NCBI RefSeq assembly: GCF_002381345.1
Contig: NZ_CP020663.1
Location: 279,519 to 343,518 of the forward strand
Source: Candidatus Enterovibrio altilux
GTDB lineage: Bacteria > Pseudomonadota > Gammaproteobacteria > Enterobacterales > Vibrionaceae
Reading direction: 5' to 3'
Length of the DNA: 64,000 nt
Each line of letters begins with the position of its first letter. Within the stretch, counting starts at the first letter, position 1. Both the position numbers and the translations under genes were made by a program. Shown piece after piece: positions 52,137 through 63,100 of this stretch. The notes beneath the pieces were generated by a model, which saw nothing but the letters and a program-made list of their open reading frames with translations, made no database searches and was not told where the DNA came from.

Positions 52137-54902
52137 TCACTCCACTCCATCTCTCGATGATCGTGACGGAACTAACACTTCGCGATTCGAGTTATGTCCG
52201 GATGAACTTACAATACCCTGCACTTCTAATTGTTCAACAATACGTGCAGCACGATTATAACCAATTTTAAATCTCCTCTGTACGCCTGAAACTGATGCTC
52301 TGCGTGATTCAGTTACAAATTCAACCACTAGATCAAACAACTCATCCAGTTCTTCACCATCACCACTTTCTCCAGTTTCCCCAGGTAGAAGCCCTGCAAA
52401 GCCATGGTCACCGTTAATAATATCATTTATATACAGTGATTTGCTTCGAGCCTTCCAGTTGCTAACAACACGATGAACTTCATCATCATTCACAAAGGCA
52501 CCATGAATACGTGAAGGACGATTAGAGCCATTAGGCATGAACAGCATATCACCCATCCCAAGCAACGATTCTGCACCACTTTGATCAAGAATAGTACGTG
52601 AATCAGTCTTCGTTGATACAGTAAACGCCATTCGCGTCGGAATATTGGCTTTTATCAAACCTGTAATGACATCAACTGATGGTCGCTGTGTTGCAAGTAC
52701 AAGGTGAATACCTGCGGCGCGAGCTTTTTGCGCCAAACGCGCAATCAGTTCTTCAACCTTCTTACCTACTACCATTATTAAATCAGCGAATTCATCAACA
52801 ATGACTACAATATATGGAAGTTTATTTAAAATAGGAGCTGTGTCATCCATACTATCACCCAGCTTCCAGAGTGGATCCAGAATTGGGTGACTAGCATCAT
52901 GAGCTTTTTTAATTTTATCATTAAAACCATCAATGCTACGTACACCAAATGCAGACATTAGCTTGTAACGTCGCTCCATCTCAGCAACACACCATCGCAA
53001 TGCATTACCTGCATCTTTCATGTCCGTCACCACTTCTGTCAATAGATGAGGAATGCCTTCGTAAACCGACAGCTCCAACATCTTAGGGTCAATCATAATG
53101 AAACGAACATCTTCAGGACCTGCTTTGTATAGCATGCTAACGATCATAACATTTACGCCTACCGATTTGCCCGAGCCAGTCGTACCAGCCACCAGCATAT
53201 GCGGAGCTTTGGCTAAATCAGTTACAACAGCTTCACCAGCAATATCTTTTCCCAGAACCACTGATAATGGCGACTTAGATGTCTTGAATCGCTTGCTGGA
53301 GACTACGTCAGACATAAACACCGTTTCTCGACTGGTATTTGGCAACTCCAAGCCAATGTAGGGTTTACCCTGAATGACATCGACAACACGCACAGAACTA
53401 GTTGATAAAGAACGTGCAATATCTTTTGACAGTCCCATTATACGGCTTACCTTCACACCAGGAGCAGGATCAAGTTCAAAGCGCGTAATAACAGGCCCCG
53501 GAAATATATCTTTTACCGTAACTTTGATTTTGTAATCTTCAAGGCGCATTTCAATCAATCTGGCTTGATACTCCAGCTCTTCATTAGAGGCTCGTGTTGT
53601 CGTATTACGAGGTGGATCCAGTAAATCTACCGTTGGTAGGGATTCTCTCGGCTTTGGTGAGTTGAGCTCGTCTTTAAACAACAACGGATGTAATGTATTT
53701 GCCATTTCATCTATTAATACTCCATGCTCTGTCATATCTTTCGAGGTGTCAGTGTCCAATGACAGACATGATCCCGTTAATGGGCTATTTTGAGTACCTA
53801 ATTCTTCTTTAGTGACGCTTCCATTCTGCTCTTCAAGTGACACCATATTTGAGACTACATAATCCACATTAGCAAACGAAATCATATCTTCAACACTATT
53901 AAAGCCGTCAGGACCTAACTCATACTTGGCTCTTTCATGAAAATGCACTGCTGGTAAAAGAGCATGTTTATGTTCTCCTTCAAAAGCATGTTCCACATCT
54001 ACAGGTAACGAAATAGATTTTACAGAAGAATCTCCAAAAGCAACAATAGGATCTTTATGTTCAGCTCCCATTGACGCTGAAGGCTCGTGGGGAATAAGTG
54101 GCGAATATATTTCTGGTTGGTCAATATTCTGGGCTTTATGCAGTATAGTCAGATTCACTAATTCTTGCTTTTCTAACTTAGCGTTCTTAGCAAGCAAAGT
54201 ATTCCCATTCGCTATACCTGTTTCATCAAACGTGTCGGAGACATTAATTGTTATTCCAAATATTTGCAGTTTACCGCCGCATGCATGATTAATAACCCAA
54301 GTGATTATTGAAAGCATTTTTTCACCGAGTGTATCAACAATGGTCAACCATGAAATACCAGTAAATAACATAAAACCAGCTGCCCACAGAAACAAAAATA
54401 CCAGTGTTGTACCTAGTAGATTAAACAAGGGTAATGCAATACTTGAAATCAGATCTCCAACAACACCACCAGATGAAAAGTACCCAAAATCATCAAAATT
54501 CAAGTCAGCTAAACCACAACTAGTCAAAAGTAAAAGTACAATACCTAAGACACGTGTTGCGAGAATAGTATAATTAATAGGCTCTAATTCATCACGTTGT
54601 AGAAATAAAACCCAACAACCTAAAACCAAAATAAATGGGAGAAGGTACGCAAGAGTACCAAGAGCAAAGAAGAATGTATCTGCAATCCAAGCACCAAATG
54701 TGCCTGCAGCATTTTGTACTGGACGATCCCAAGCAGTTTGAGACCATGAAGGGTCAGCTGAATCATAACTAAAAAGAGAAATAAGTATAAACACCGCTGA
54801 CAATAATCCCAAAATGAGAGCTGTTTCTTTTAAACGCTGCTTCCCATTTAATCGACATGAGGTGTATGTCTGTTTATGCTCCTGACGCCAAAAAAGCTTC
54901 AT
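52137..54902 (-). CDS. ftsK: DNA translocase FtsK, short linker
   Basis: Links division with chromosome segregation: the membrane N-domain joins the divisome and the hexameric motor pumps DNA to dif for XerCD. About 921 residues from ATG 54902. Four membrane segments lie in the first 200 residues, a non-repetitive acidic linker of roughly 210 residues follows, then the alpha/beta motor with P-loop TTGSGKS (about 571-579) and the DEFADLI Walker B, and the gamma winged-helix domain for KOPS ([20 protein letters not shown]). E. coli FtsK is 1329 residues, mainly because of its longer Pro/Gln-rich linker. Gene order lrp-ftsK-lolA is conserved. Confidence 0.96.
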   Translation of the reverse strand: MKLFWRQEHKQTYTSCRLNGKQRLKETALILGLLSAVFILISLFSYDSADPSWSQTAWDRPVQNAAGTFGAWIADTFFFALGTLAYLLPFILVLGCWVLFLQRDELEPINYTILATRVLGIVLLLLTSCGLADLNFDDFGYFSSGGVVGDLISSIALPLFNLLGTTLVFLFLWAAGFMLFTGISWLTIVDTLGEKMLSIITWVINHACGGKLQIFGITINVSDTFDETGIANGNTLLAKNAKLEKQELVNLTILHKAQNIDQPEIYSPLIPHEPSASMGAEHKDPIVAFGDSSVKSISLPVDVEHAFEGEHKHALLPAVHFHERAKYELGPDGFNSVEDMISFANVDYVVSNMVSLEEQNGSVTKEELGTQNSPLTGSCLSLDTDTSKDMTEHGVLIDEMANTLHPLLFKDELNSPKPRESLPTVDLLDPPRNTTTRASNEELEYQARLIEMRLEDYKIKVTVKDIFPGPVITRFELDPAPGVKVSRIMGLSKDIARSLSTSSVRVVDVIQGKPYIGLELPNTSRETVFMSDVVSSKRFKTSKSPLSVVLGKDIAGEAVVTDLAKAPHMLVAGTTGSGKSVGVNVMIVSMLYKAGPEDVRFIMIDPKMLELSVYEGIPHLLTEVVTDMKDAGNALRWCVAEMERRYKLMSAFGVRSIDGFNDKIKKAHDASHPILDPLWKLGDSMDDTAPILNKLPYIVVIVDEFADLIMVVGKKVEELIARLAQKARAAGIHLVLATQRPSVDVITGLIKANIPTRMAFTVSTKTDSRTILDQSGAESLLGMGDMLFMPNGSNRPSRIHGAFVNDDEVHRVVSNWKARSKSLYINDIINGDHGFAGLLPGETGESGDGEELDELFDLVVEFVTESRRASVSGVQRRFKIGYNRAARIVEQLEVQGIVSSSGHNSNREVLVPSRSSRDGVE

Positions 54903-55087
54903 TGTCACCTATCTATAAAATCGTGTTCAAGTAGAATGTTCCTGCATAACTGTACGATGTTGTTACCAAACTGCATGCATTCGATGAATCATTTTAGCTA
55001 GCCAAAGTTTTTGAATGATTCATACATCATACGTAGACTACTCAGTCCATCCACTTTTTGTAAAAGTGTACACTAAACAAAAAACAG

Positions 55088-55109
55088 ACCGAGCAGTAAG
55101 CTACTCGGT
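55088..55109 (-). terminator. Rho-independent terminator of lrp
   Basis: ACCGAG pairs with CTCGGT in a hairpin (one internal mismatch), followed on the minus strand by CTGTTTTTTG. It lies about 115 bases past the lrp stop and before ftsK. Confidence 0.8.
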
Positions 55110-55124
55110 TTGTCGAATATAATT

Positions 55125-55179
55125 GGTTTTGTTTCTTAATTCGTGCTCAAAAAACAAATTCAAATTAGGAAATAAAGCC
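55125..55179. repeat. Miniature IS relic: paired termini, 55 bp
   Basis: GGTTTTGTTTCTTAATTCG faces CAAATTAGGAAATAAAGCC with about 17 bases between. Both are recognisable ends of the window's IS5-like element, with the whole transposase gone. It lies between the lrp gene and its terminator. Confidence 0.75.
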
Positions 55180-55225
55180 AATACAATACTCATTATAACT
55201 TGGATTATCCGAACGATATAAGTCA

Positions 55226-55720
55226 TTATCGTGTTTTAATTACCAAATGATTCGTTTGTTTAACCTCTTCCATTACCACGTAAGTACGAGTGTCATGCAC
55301 ACCTGGAAGACGTAATAACGTATCACCTAATAACTTACGATAAGCAGACATATCAGAAGCACGGGTTTTCAAAAGGTAATCAAAGTCACCTGAAACAAGG
55401 TGACACTCTTGAATATTGCCCAGCTGTTGAACGGCTTTATTAAACTGTTCAAACACGTCTGGCGCCCCACGATTAAGCGTAATTTCAACAAAAACCAGTA
55501 ATGAAGCATCCAGAAATTGCGGGTTCAATAATGCAGTGTAGCCACTAATATATCCTTGCCTCTCTAAGCGTCGAACACGCTCCAAACAAGGGGTGGGAGA
55601 CAAACCAACACGTTTTGATAACTCAACGTTAGAAACTCGTCCATATTTTTGTAATTCATTAAGAATATTTTTATCTATACGATCCAACTCTTTAGAGACT
55701 TTTTTTTTAATAAAAACCAT
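55226..55720 (-). CDS. lrp: Leucine-responsive regulatory protein
   Basis: The global feast/famine regulator. 164 residues, exactly the E. coli length and almost the same sequence: HTH in NVELSKRVGLSPTPCLERVRR and the RAM effector domain to the C-terminal VVMEEVKQTNHLVIKTR. The extreme N-terminus (MVFIKKKVSKE) is lysine-rich and differs. It is upstream of ftsK on the same strand. Its retention suggests nutrient-responsive control is still used. Confidence 0.97.
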   Translation of the reverse strand: MVFIKKKVSKELDRIDKNILNELQKYGRVSNVELSKRVGLSPTPCLERVRRLERQGYISGYTALLNPQFLDASLLVFVEITLNRGAPDVFEQFNKAVQQLGNIQECHLVSGDFDYLLKTRASDMSAYRKLLGDTLLRLPGVHDTRTYVVMEEVKQTNHLVIKTR

Positions 55721-55857
55721 TTTTTATTCCACCTTTGTACGTCCTTGCAATGTTAAATATTGTTTTTTTAACATGATTTATATATTTAGCATTAAATCTG
55801 ATATTATGCGAACTATACTAGTTCTAAATATAATAATGCAAAATACCAGTAAATTAA

Positions 55858-56856
55858 GGCTTTGTTTCCTAATTTGAGTTCAGATAGCTGATTCCAACAT
55901 GACTAACAATTGAACAATCGCTTTTATGCAAGGCATACTTAGCCTAATCAGCTTATTTAACGTTTTTATCACGGCGTTAGTTTTGCTAATTTAAGCATTA
56001 TGATCTCTTAAGCTCAATGTCCCTCCTAATAGCTTTTGAGCTAGAAACATTGCCGTCTCTGATAGGGAACGCTTATGGTAACCATATTTCGTTTTCCAAT
56101 GCTGATTTAAACCGCATCACTTCTGGTAACCGACCGCCAAATTTCGGGGCTAACCTCGTTTTTAAAAAGTACTCATTTTCTTGGCGGGATGAGTGAGCCA
56201 GCTCATTTAATACGAACAATTGCGTAACATTGTTTGGTTTCGTAAGCACTGTAGGCTGATATTTCATTAATTTTTCGGCGGGTCTGTTTAAGTAACTTAG
56301 GTAGCACTTCATCGTCAGTCACATTTGATGCACTTAACTCAACGGCAATGATTTCATACGTATTTATATCCACCACTAAATGTAATTTACGCAAGACTCA
56401 CCATTCCCCATCAATACCATGCTGTTTTACTTTCCTTTCTCTTGCACCGTAGACTTTTGGTCCCCGTAGAATCAATCGCTAAGCACTGGATGGTTCTTTT
56501 ATTCTTCGTCTTGAACGTGACGTTAACGATTTGGCTCGCTTGTTCATTCATGAATAGTGAGGGCATGACAATCGTAGTTAAGCAAGTTTGAAAACAGAAT
56601 TAATGAATCATGGGAGACCTTTCAATGGCATTGAAAATGCACATTTAACCATAAGGACCATCGTAATAGCTAAGTCACTAAGTAAACGAAATCTTCCATG
56701 ATTACTCTGCTTCGTTTAATTCCATGGCTGAATAGCTTTTTAAATTAATTCAGAATGTGAGTGAGCGACGATTGACTAAGGCTTGATTCTACTGATTCCA
56801 GTTCATTATTTTGTAGCGAAGATTGAAAACGAAGTTCCCTTAATTAGGAAATAAAG
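55858..56856 (-). mobile_element. Near full-length decayed IS5-like element
   Basis: Begins GGCTTTGTTTCCTAATTTGA and ends CTTAATTAGGAAATAAAGC, 1.0 kb. Minus-strand transposase in pieces (56073-56394 region). It is among the best-delimited copies and a good reference for the family's ends. Confidence 0.88.
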
Positions 56857-57128
56857 CGCTTTTATGCGATTACACACTCGGCTATCATGAGTATCACAAT
56901 GATAGATTTGGAGTTTTTGTTTTCAGCTCTTGTTAAAAAAATTTTCATACTTTATACCATGATTTCGAATTATTCAGCAACTAAGCATTTACAGTGCTTA
57001 CTAGTATCATAAACAGCCTGCTGATGTCAAAAAGCGAGGTGAAACCAGCATTTTAGTTAACATTCCTCGTGAATCTATCCGTTGATTAGTAGTAGACTAT
57101 ATGGATACATAATATAGAGGAAAATAGT

Positions 57129-58187
57129 TTGGAATTCTTGCTTGATTACGGTCTGTTTTTGGCCAAAATTTTAACCTTCGCTAGTACAGTCATTATCATT
57201 TTTGCCATTATAAAAAATGCAGGTGGTAAAGAAGGACAAAAAGGAAAACTTACAATAACTAACCTAACGGATAAACATAAAGATCTTATCCACGCGATAG
57301 AATCGCACTTGTATGATGACGCAGTCTTAAAAGTGCGTAATAAGAAAGAAAAAAAAGCAAATAAAGCAAAAGCACAGGAAGTCAAAGCAGAAGCTAAGAA
57401 AATAACTGATCTCACAAAATTGGTGTCGAGTCGAAACCCGCATTTGTTTGTTGTAGATTTTAAAGGCAGCATTGATGCGCGTGAAGTAACCGCATTGCGT
57501 GAAGAAATTACTGCTGTTTTGGCTGTGATTAAAGAAGGCGACGAAGTAATGGTTCGCCTTGAAAGTAGTGGAGGTATGATGCATGCATATGGACTAGCGT
57601 CTTCACAGCTTGATCGCATCAAGCAAGCAGGAATACTGCTGACCATATCTATAGACAAAGTTGCAGCAAGTGGTGGTTACATGATGGCTTGCGTAGCAGA
57701 TAGAATAATTGCCGCTCCGTTCGCTATTGTCGGTTCAATTGGCATTATTGCCCAATTGCCAAATTTCAATAAACTTCTTAAAAAATATAATATTGAATTC
57801 GAACAATTAACTGCAGGAGAGTTTAAGCGTACATTAACCATGTTTGGTGAAAATACTGATAAAGCGCGAGATAAGTTTATAAGCGAACTAGAAGAAACTC
57901 ACGTTTTATTAAAAAATTTTATTGCCGTTCATCGTCCATCGTTGAATCTTGAAAAAGTTGCAACTGGTGAGCATTGGTTTGGCAATCAAGCTCTCCCCCT
58001 AGGTTTAATCGATAGTATAGGCACGAGTGATGATTACCTTATGTCTGCAATAAAAGAAAAAAACGTATTAGGTATTCGTTATGTGGAGCGTAAGAAGCTA
58101 ACTCAGCAGTTAGCAGATTCTGCTGCTGAAGCTACTGATCGTCTTCTGTTAAAATGGATTAGCCTCGGCCAGCGTCCAATTGTTTAG
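57129..58187 (+). CDS. sohB: SohB inner-membrane peptidase (S49 family)
   Basis: 352 residues from TTG 57129, with AGAGGA seven bases upstream; the N-terminus then matches E. coli SohB (MELLSEYGLFLAKI). One N-terminal membrane segment, a charged coiled-coil stretch rich in Lys (about 70-95), then the SppA/ClpP-like domain with nucleophile Ser in KVAASGGYMMACVAD (about 181) and general-base Lys in GEFKRTLTMFGEN (about 232). E. coli SohB is a multicopy suppressor of htrA. It stands alone between IS relics. Confidence 0.95.
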   Translation: MEFLLDYGLFLAKILTFASTVIIIFAIIKNAGGKEGQKGKLTITNLTDKHKDLIHAIESHLYDDAVLKVRNKKEKKANKAKAQEVKAEAKKITDLTKLVSSRNPHLFVVDFKGSIDAREVTALREEITAVLAVIKEGDEVMVRLESSGGMMHAYGLASSQLDRIKQAGILLTISIDKVAASGGYMMACVADRIIAAPFAIVGSIGIIAQLPNFNKLLKKYNIEFEQLTAGEFKRTLTMFGENTDKARDKFISELEETHVLLKNFIAVHRPSLNLEKVATGEHWFGNQALPLGLIDSIGTSDDYLMSAIKEKNVLGIRYVERKKLTQQLADSAAEATDRLLLKWISLGQRPIV

Positions 58188-58624
58188 AAATTAAATGAAT
58201 CAAAAGTAGGCTTGATTTGCTTTACAAAGTAGTAGTCATGTATTCATGATATTGAACTTAGCGTAATATGTTCCACTTTTTGAGTGATTATTGTGGCAAA
58301 AATAAATATCAACGATAATTATAATAATCATCATTAATAAGACAGTATTTTACACGAAGAATGCTTATTGAATACATGACTATTTTATGAATTATCTCAG
58401 CAAGCTCACTTACCATCATATCTATCAAATTATTGCCTATCTTAATAAACAGGTTGACGTGCAATACATGATAGCTAGAATAAACAAATAGCTTCCTCAT
58501 AATGCGTTCAATGATAAAATGCCAAAAGGATGTCACACAAGAGTCTCAAACTGCAAAATTAAATGGTTATATTTTTATTATAATGTATGAAAAGTCTCTT
58601 GTACTAAAGATCACTACGCAGAGG
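58188..58624. other. Non-coding spacer downstream of sohB
   Basis: AT-rich. A 75-codon open frame on the minus strand (58309-58536) has no ribosome-binding site or family look and is probably chance. No clear terminator. Confidence 0.4.
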
Positions 58625-58934
58625 GGCTTCGTTTCCTAAATAAGAGAACTAAATTATTAATCTACGCTCTAAACAACTAGACTCACTGCAATATTCAGGT
58701 CTATAAATAAGCTTCTCTACAAAACAACCAACGAGTAGCAATGTAATTAAGTTTTAATCAATCATGGCTCACTCATGTTTTAAATTGATGAAGAAACCAT
58801 TCAGTTAAGAATCAAACTAAGCAGGGTAATCATAAAAGCTCTCATTTATTTAGAGACTTAGCCATTCAGATAACTCTCACGGTTAAACGCATATTTTTCA
58901 ATGTCATTAAGAGGTCTAAATGAATTCATTAATT
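58625..58934 (+). mobile_element. 5'-part of IS5-like element, interrupted by another copy
   Basis: Begins GGCTTCGTTTCCTAAATAAG and breaks off in the transposase at TGAATTCATTAATT, where the next copy starts. Confidence 0.8.
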
Positions 58935-59980
58935 GGCTTTGTTTCTTTGTTAAAGTTCCAATAGCAAATTCTAAAATAGTTGACTATTAAACAATCACTT
59001 ACGTTTTAGACATACTTAGCCCAATCAATTTATTTAATGTTTTTATTATTACGTTACTTTCTCGAATTTTAGCACGGTGATCTCCTAAGCTCAATGTCTC
59101 TCCGAGAAATTGTTTGACTTGAAACATTACCATTTTTGATAAGGAACGTTTACGATAATCATACTTCGTTTCCTAATGCTGGTTTAAACCGTATAGCTTC
59201 TAGTAACTTACCACTACATTACGCGGATAACCTTATTTTTAAAAAGTTGTTCCTTTTCTTGATGGAGTAAGCAAAACCGCGTGTTTAATACGAACAGTTT
59301 TATAATATTATCTGATGTATCGTAAGCACTATAGCTTAATATTTCATTTATTTTTTGCAAGTTTATTTGAGCAAGTTAGCTAATACTTCACTGTTAGTCA
59401 CATTTGATGCACTTAACTCAGTATCAATAATTTCATGCGTATTGATATCAACCGCTAAATGTACCTTACGCCAGACTTACCATTTTTCATCAATACCATG
59501 CTTTTTTACTTTCATTCGACTTCATCATAGATTTTGCGCCCCGTAGAATCAATGGCTAAATGCTGGATAGTTCCTTTAGTCTTGAGCGTATAATTTTACC
59601 CATTTTAACCCGCTTGTTTATCATGAATAGTGAAGGCATGACAATGACAGTTTAGTAAGTCTAAAAACAAAATTAATGAAGCACTACAGACCTCTCAATA
59701 GCATGGAAAATGTGCGTTTAACCATAATGGCTGTCGTACTGACTAAGCCTTTCAATAAACGAGATCTCCCATGATTACCCTGTTTAGTTTAATTCCATAG
59801 CTAAATGGCTGCTCCATGAATCCATCATATTAGCGAACAATGATTGATTAAAGCTTGATTATACTGCTTTCAGTTGGTTGTTTTGTGGCGAAATTTATTC
59901 ACAGACCTGAATATTTCAGTGAACCTAGCTGTTTAGAGCATAAATTGATCCTTTAGTTCTCTGATTTAAGAAATAAAACT
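58935..59980 (-). mobile_element. Near full-length decayed IS5-like element
   Basis: Begins GGCTTTGTTTCTTTGTTAAA and ends TGATTTAAGAAATAAAACTT. Minus-strand transposase full of stops. It sits directly in the preceding fragment. Confidence 0.85.
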
Positions 59981-60113
59981 TTTATAGTTAGCTACTCACT
60001 ACACTTTTTATTGAATGCATAGCTATTTACGAGTATCTCAAATAATACTTTAAAATGATCGCTAAACAATAAAAAAGGCAGTATTTCATTATTTTATCGA
60101 TTTATATGCAAGT

Positions 60114-63100
60114 TTAATCAATGATGATTCTTGATTGTACAATCATCGCATCAATAATCAATGTACTAATCTGATCTGCCGATATACCACTAGCATCGAT
60201 TTGATAGGCTGTAGCCATATCATTGACACTTAGATTATCAAATACAACTTGCTGGTCGACCATACCATTACCCATGGAAGATATATTCAACATTGCATAT
60301 CCTTGACTATCCATGACAATATTTAGATACTGTCCAATGGTATCATTCGTTTCTCCTTGCAACAAATCTGTGACATTAAGTGCGTCCTGATTGGTATTAA
60401 AATCGCCGATATGATCAATGGTGGGTACCTCATTTGTACCTTCGTTGCCATTCAGGAAGGTAAAAACATCCTCGCCGTCTCCACCAATAAGAATATCATT
60501 GCCTGCACCTCCGACAACCAAGTCATTACCTGCACCTAGATCTATTATGTCATCGCCTGCACCGCTATAAACAGTGTCATCTCCATCAAGACTTAAGATG
60601 CCATCATTGTTATTCCCAGCGTAAATATTATCTGTATCGTTGTTTCCTAAAAAAGAAATACTGCCCATATCGATAAGACCAGAAAGACTGTTATTAGCTA
60701 TTGTCGTATAGTAACTAATGATCGCATTGCTCGATTCACTGATAATAATGGTTACTTCCGCTATCGTCCCATCTGTTGCAGTAAGTGTAATGGTATCCTG
60801 AATACTTTGATTATTGGAAATTACGGTCAAAAGTGCGGGGTGTAGTGTATACGTCCAGGTACCGTTCATTAAAGTGACTGAGCCGTATGTGCCTGATTTT
60901 GTTGTGTTGGCAAATACTGCCGTTACCCCTGTTGAATTTACAATAACTAACGTTCCTGACACCGTAGAGATGGCCGGCATTGTCACGGAATCAATAATGT
61001 TTTCACCCAAATTAACGGTAGCAATTTCACTTTCGTTTCCGAACGAATTGATAGCTTTATAGGTAAATTGTGTATCGGTTGTGTTCACACCTGAAGCTGA
61101 AATACTGGTAACGCTGAAATTTGAGTTAACATTTGCAGTAATGTAGAGACGGAGTTCATTAAATCCCTCTGAGTTTACTATATTCAAAGTAGCTACACCA
61201 TCTCCTCCTGACGCCTCCCAAAGATTAGCATATGAATATTCTCCCACAACTTGGCCATCACGAAAAGCTATAAGCTGACCTTTGCCTTGTGCTGAACGAG
61301 TGTCGGAAAAATTTCCAAAAGCGCTACTAACAACAATATCAGCATTGGTGACGTTTGTACTTCCTGTAAATTCTATGGTTAAGACTTCTTTTAGCGACGA
61401 TGTGATCTCTCTATCTAACCCCACCCCAATACCACTTTCACCACTCTGGAATTCCCAAACAATATTAGCAGGCGAAATGGTGCTGCTGTCATCTGGTTTC
61501 GTACCAGAAAAAATTCCTCCTGAAACCGTAATACCATTACTAATGATGGTTGTTTGCGTCGCGATTATGATATCATTTTGACTGAAAGTTATGGATGCTC
61601 GATTAGGCTCAAATATAAATATTGTTTCATCAGACAATACATTATTAATCACCACTGGCACTTTGTCTCCACTTTCATTGTAATAGTAGAGAACACCATC
61701 ATTTGGAAGAGATATAATTTGCATACTTGTTTTGCGAGCATCTGAAAGATCAGCGTCATCAACTAAGTCAGCAACATATTCTCTCAAATTAAAATTAACA
61801 TCACCTGAACTCTCTTCAATAAATCCTGGAGAGGCCGCTTGCGGTGAGAGGTAGACAATGATTGCATCTGTATTTTTTCCATAAACACCACCTTCCAATG
61901 CTGTTTCGTGGCCAGTAACATCAATAATAATGTCTTGCGTCGTACCATCTATCGCAGTCAACCTGAAGGCATCTTTAGCTATTTTATCATCTAGAATGTT
62001 GCTAGATTTATCTTTATCTAGAGTATAAATCCATGTTCCCTCTACAAGAACTAATGTGCCATACGTACCCGTAATCGTAATATTTTCGAAGGATGAAAAA
62101 TCCTCTGAGTCGATATCAGATATATGCAGAGAACCTGACACCTTAACGCCTTCATTACCAACCGAACCATCACCAGTATTGCCAACAGTGAGTTTTATAG
62201 CACTTGCTAGCCCATCAGCGTCAACAAGGTAGTAACTGCTATCTTCGGTTTGGACAATAACAGGAGGCGTCCAATCGTTACTAATGTTAGCTACCGTAGT
62301 TTGCAACACGAATGAACCATTACGACCAATTGTGTAGAGGTCAACGCCAGCAGTGGCATTTGGCATGATATAAACAGGTTCGCCGTCAATGTACCCCGCC
62401 GAAGAAAAATAATGTCCTGCTCCGTCAATCGTGTCAGTCAGAGTTAAAGAACCATTCTCTGCCATCTGGAAGATCGAAGCCTTATTGCTGGTATTATTGG
62501 AATAGATAATGTAGCTTCTGTTGTCGTTAGTGTGGTAATAGTTAACGCTATTACTCGTTCCTTGCGGCACGACCACAGCTTCAACCAATGTTAGTGCTCC
62601 AGTACTTTGATTAATAGCGAATATTCGCACTGCATCATTGGATGCTGCAGCCAAAAAGCTGTTATAGTCATTTGTTGTACATACATCAATAGATGAAACT
62701 GTTTCTCCGCCAAAAACAAATTCATTAGTATTAACCATCTCGCCTGTTTTTGAGCTATAAGTAAATTTAGATATACCGTCAGTTCCTGGGCGTGTTACGT
62801 AAATATAGTTAATTCCATTAGCACCTTCAAAAGTGATATTTTCCCGAATATAGCTTTGACCATCTTCTGCATTTATGTTTGTGATCCCACCATTAATTGT
62901 TAGCACTCCACTATCTGATATGTTCCATGCTGTTAGTGATGAACTGTTTTGCGATGTCACAAAAAGGGTATTTTGCCCATCAATATTGGCAGCATTGGAT
63001 TGCGTCAGGCCGTTACCCAATGATTCAGGCAGAATGCCTAAAGCTCGGACATCTGCTGTTATATTCCCACCAGACGTGGTTATGACACTCGCAGAGCTTT

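Noticed and set aside
55850..56870. Target-site duplications flanking the best-preserved IS copy
   Set aside because: Flanks ACCAGTAAATTAA and GCTTTTATGCG show no convincing direct repeat; decay has probably erased them.
57146..57658. Long open frame (170 codons) opposite sohB
   Set aside because: Antisense shadow of a clearly conserved gene, with no independent evidence. Other long antisense frames over acnB and ftsK were dismissed for the same reason.
58309..58536. 75-codon minus-strand open frame downstream of sohB
   Set aside because: AT-rich, no ribosome-binding site, no motif; expected by chance in this composition.
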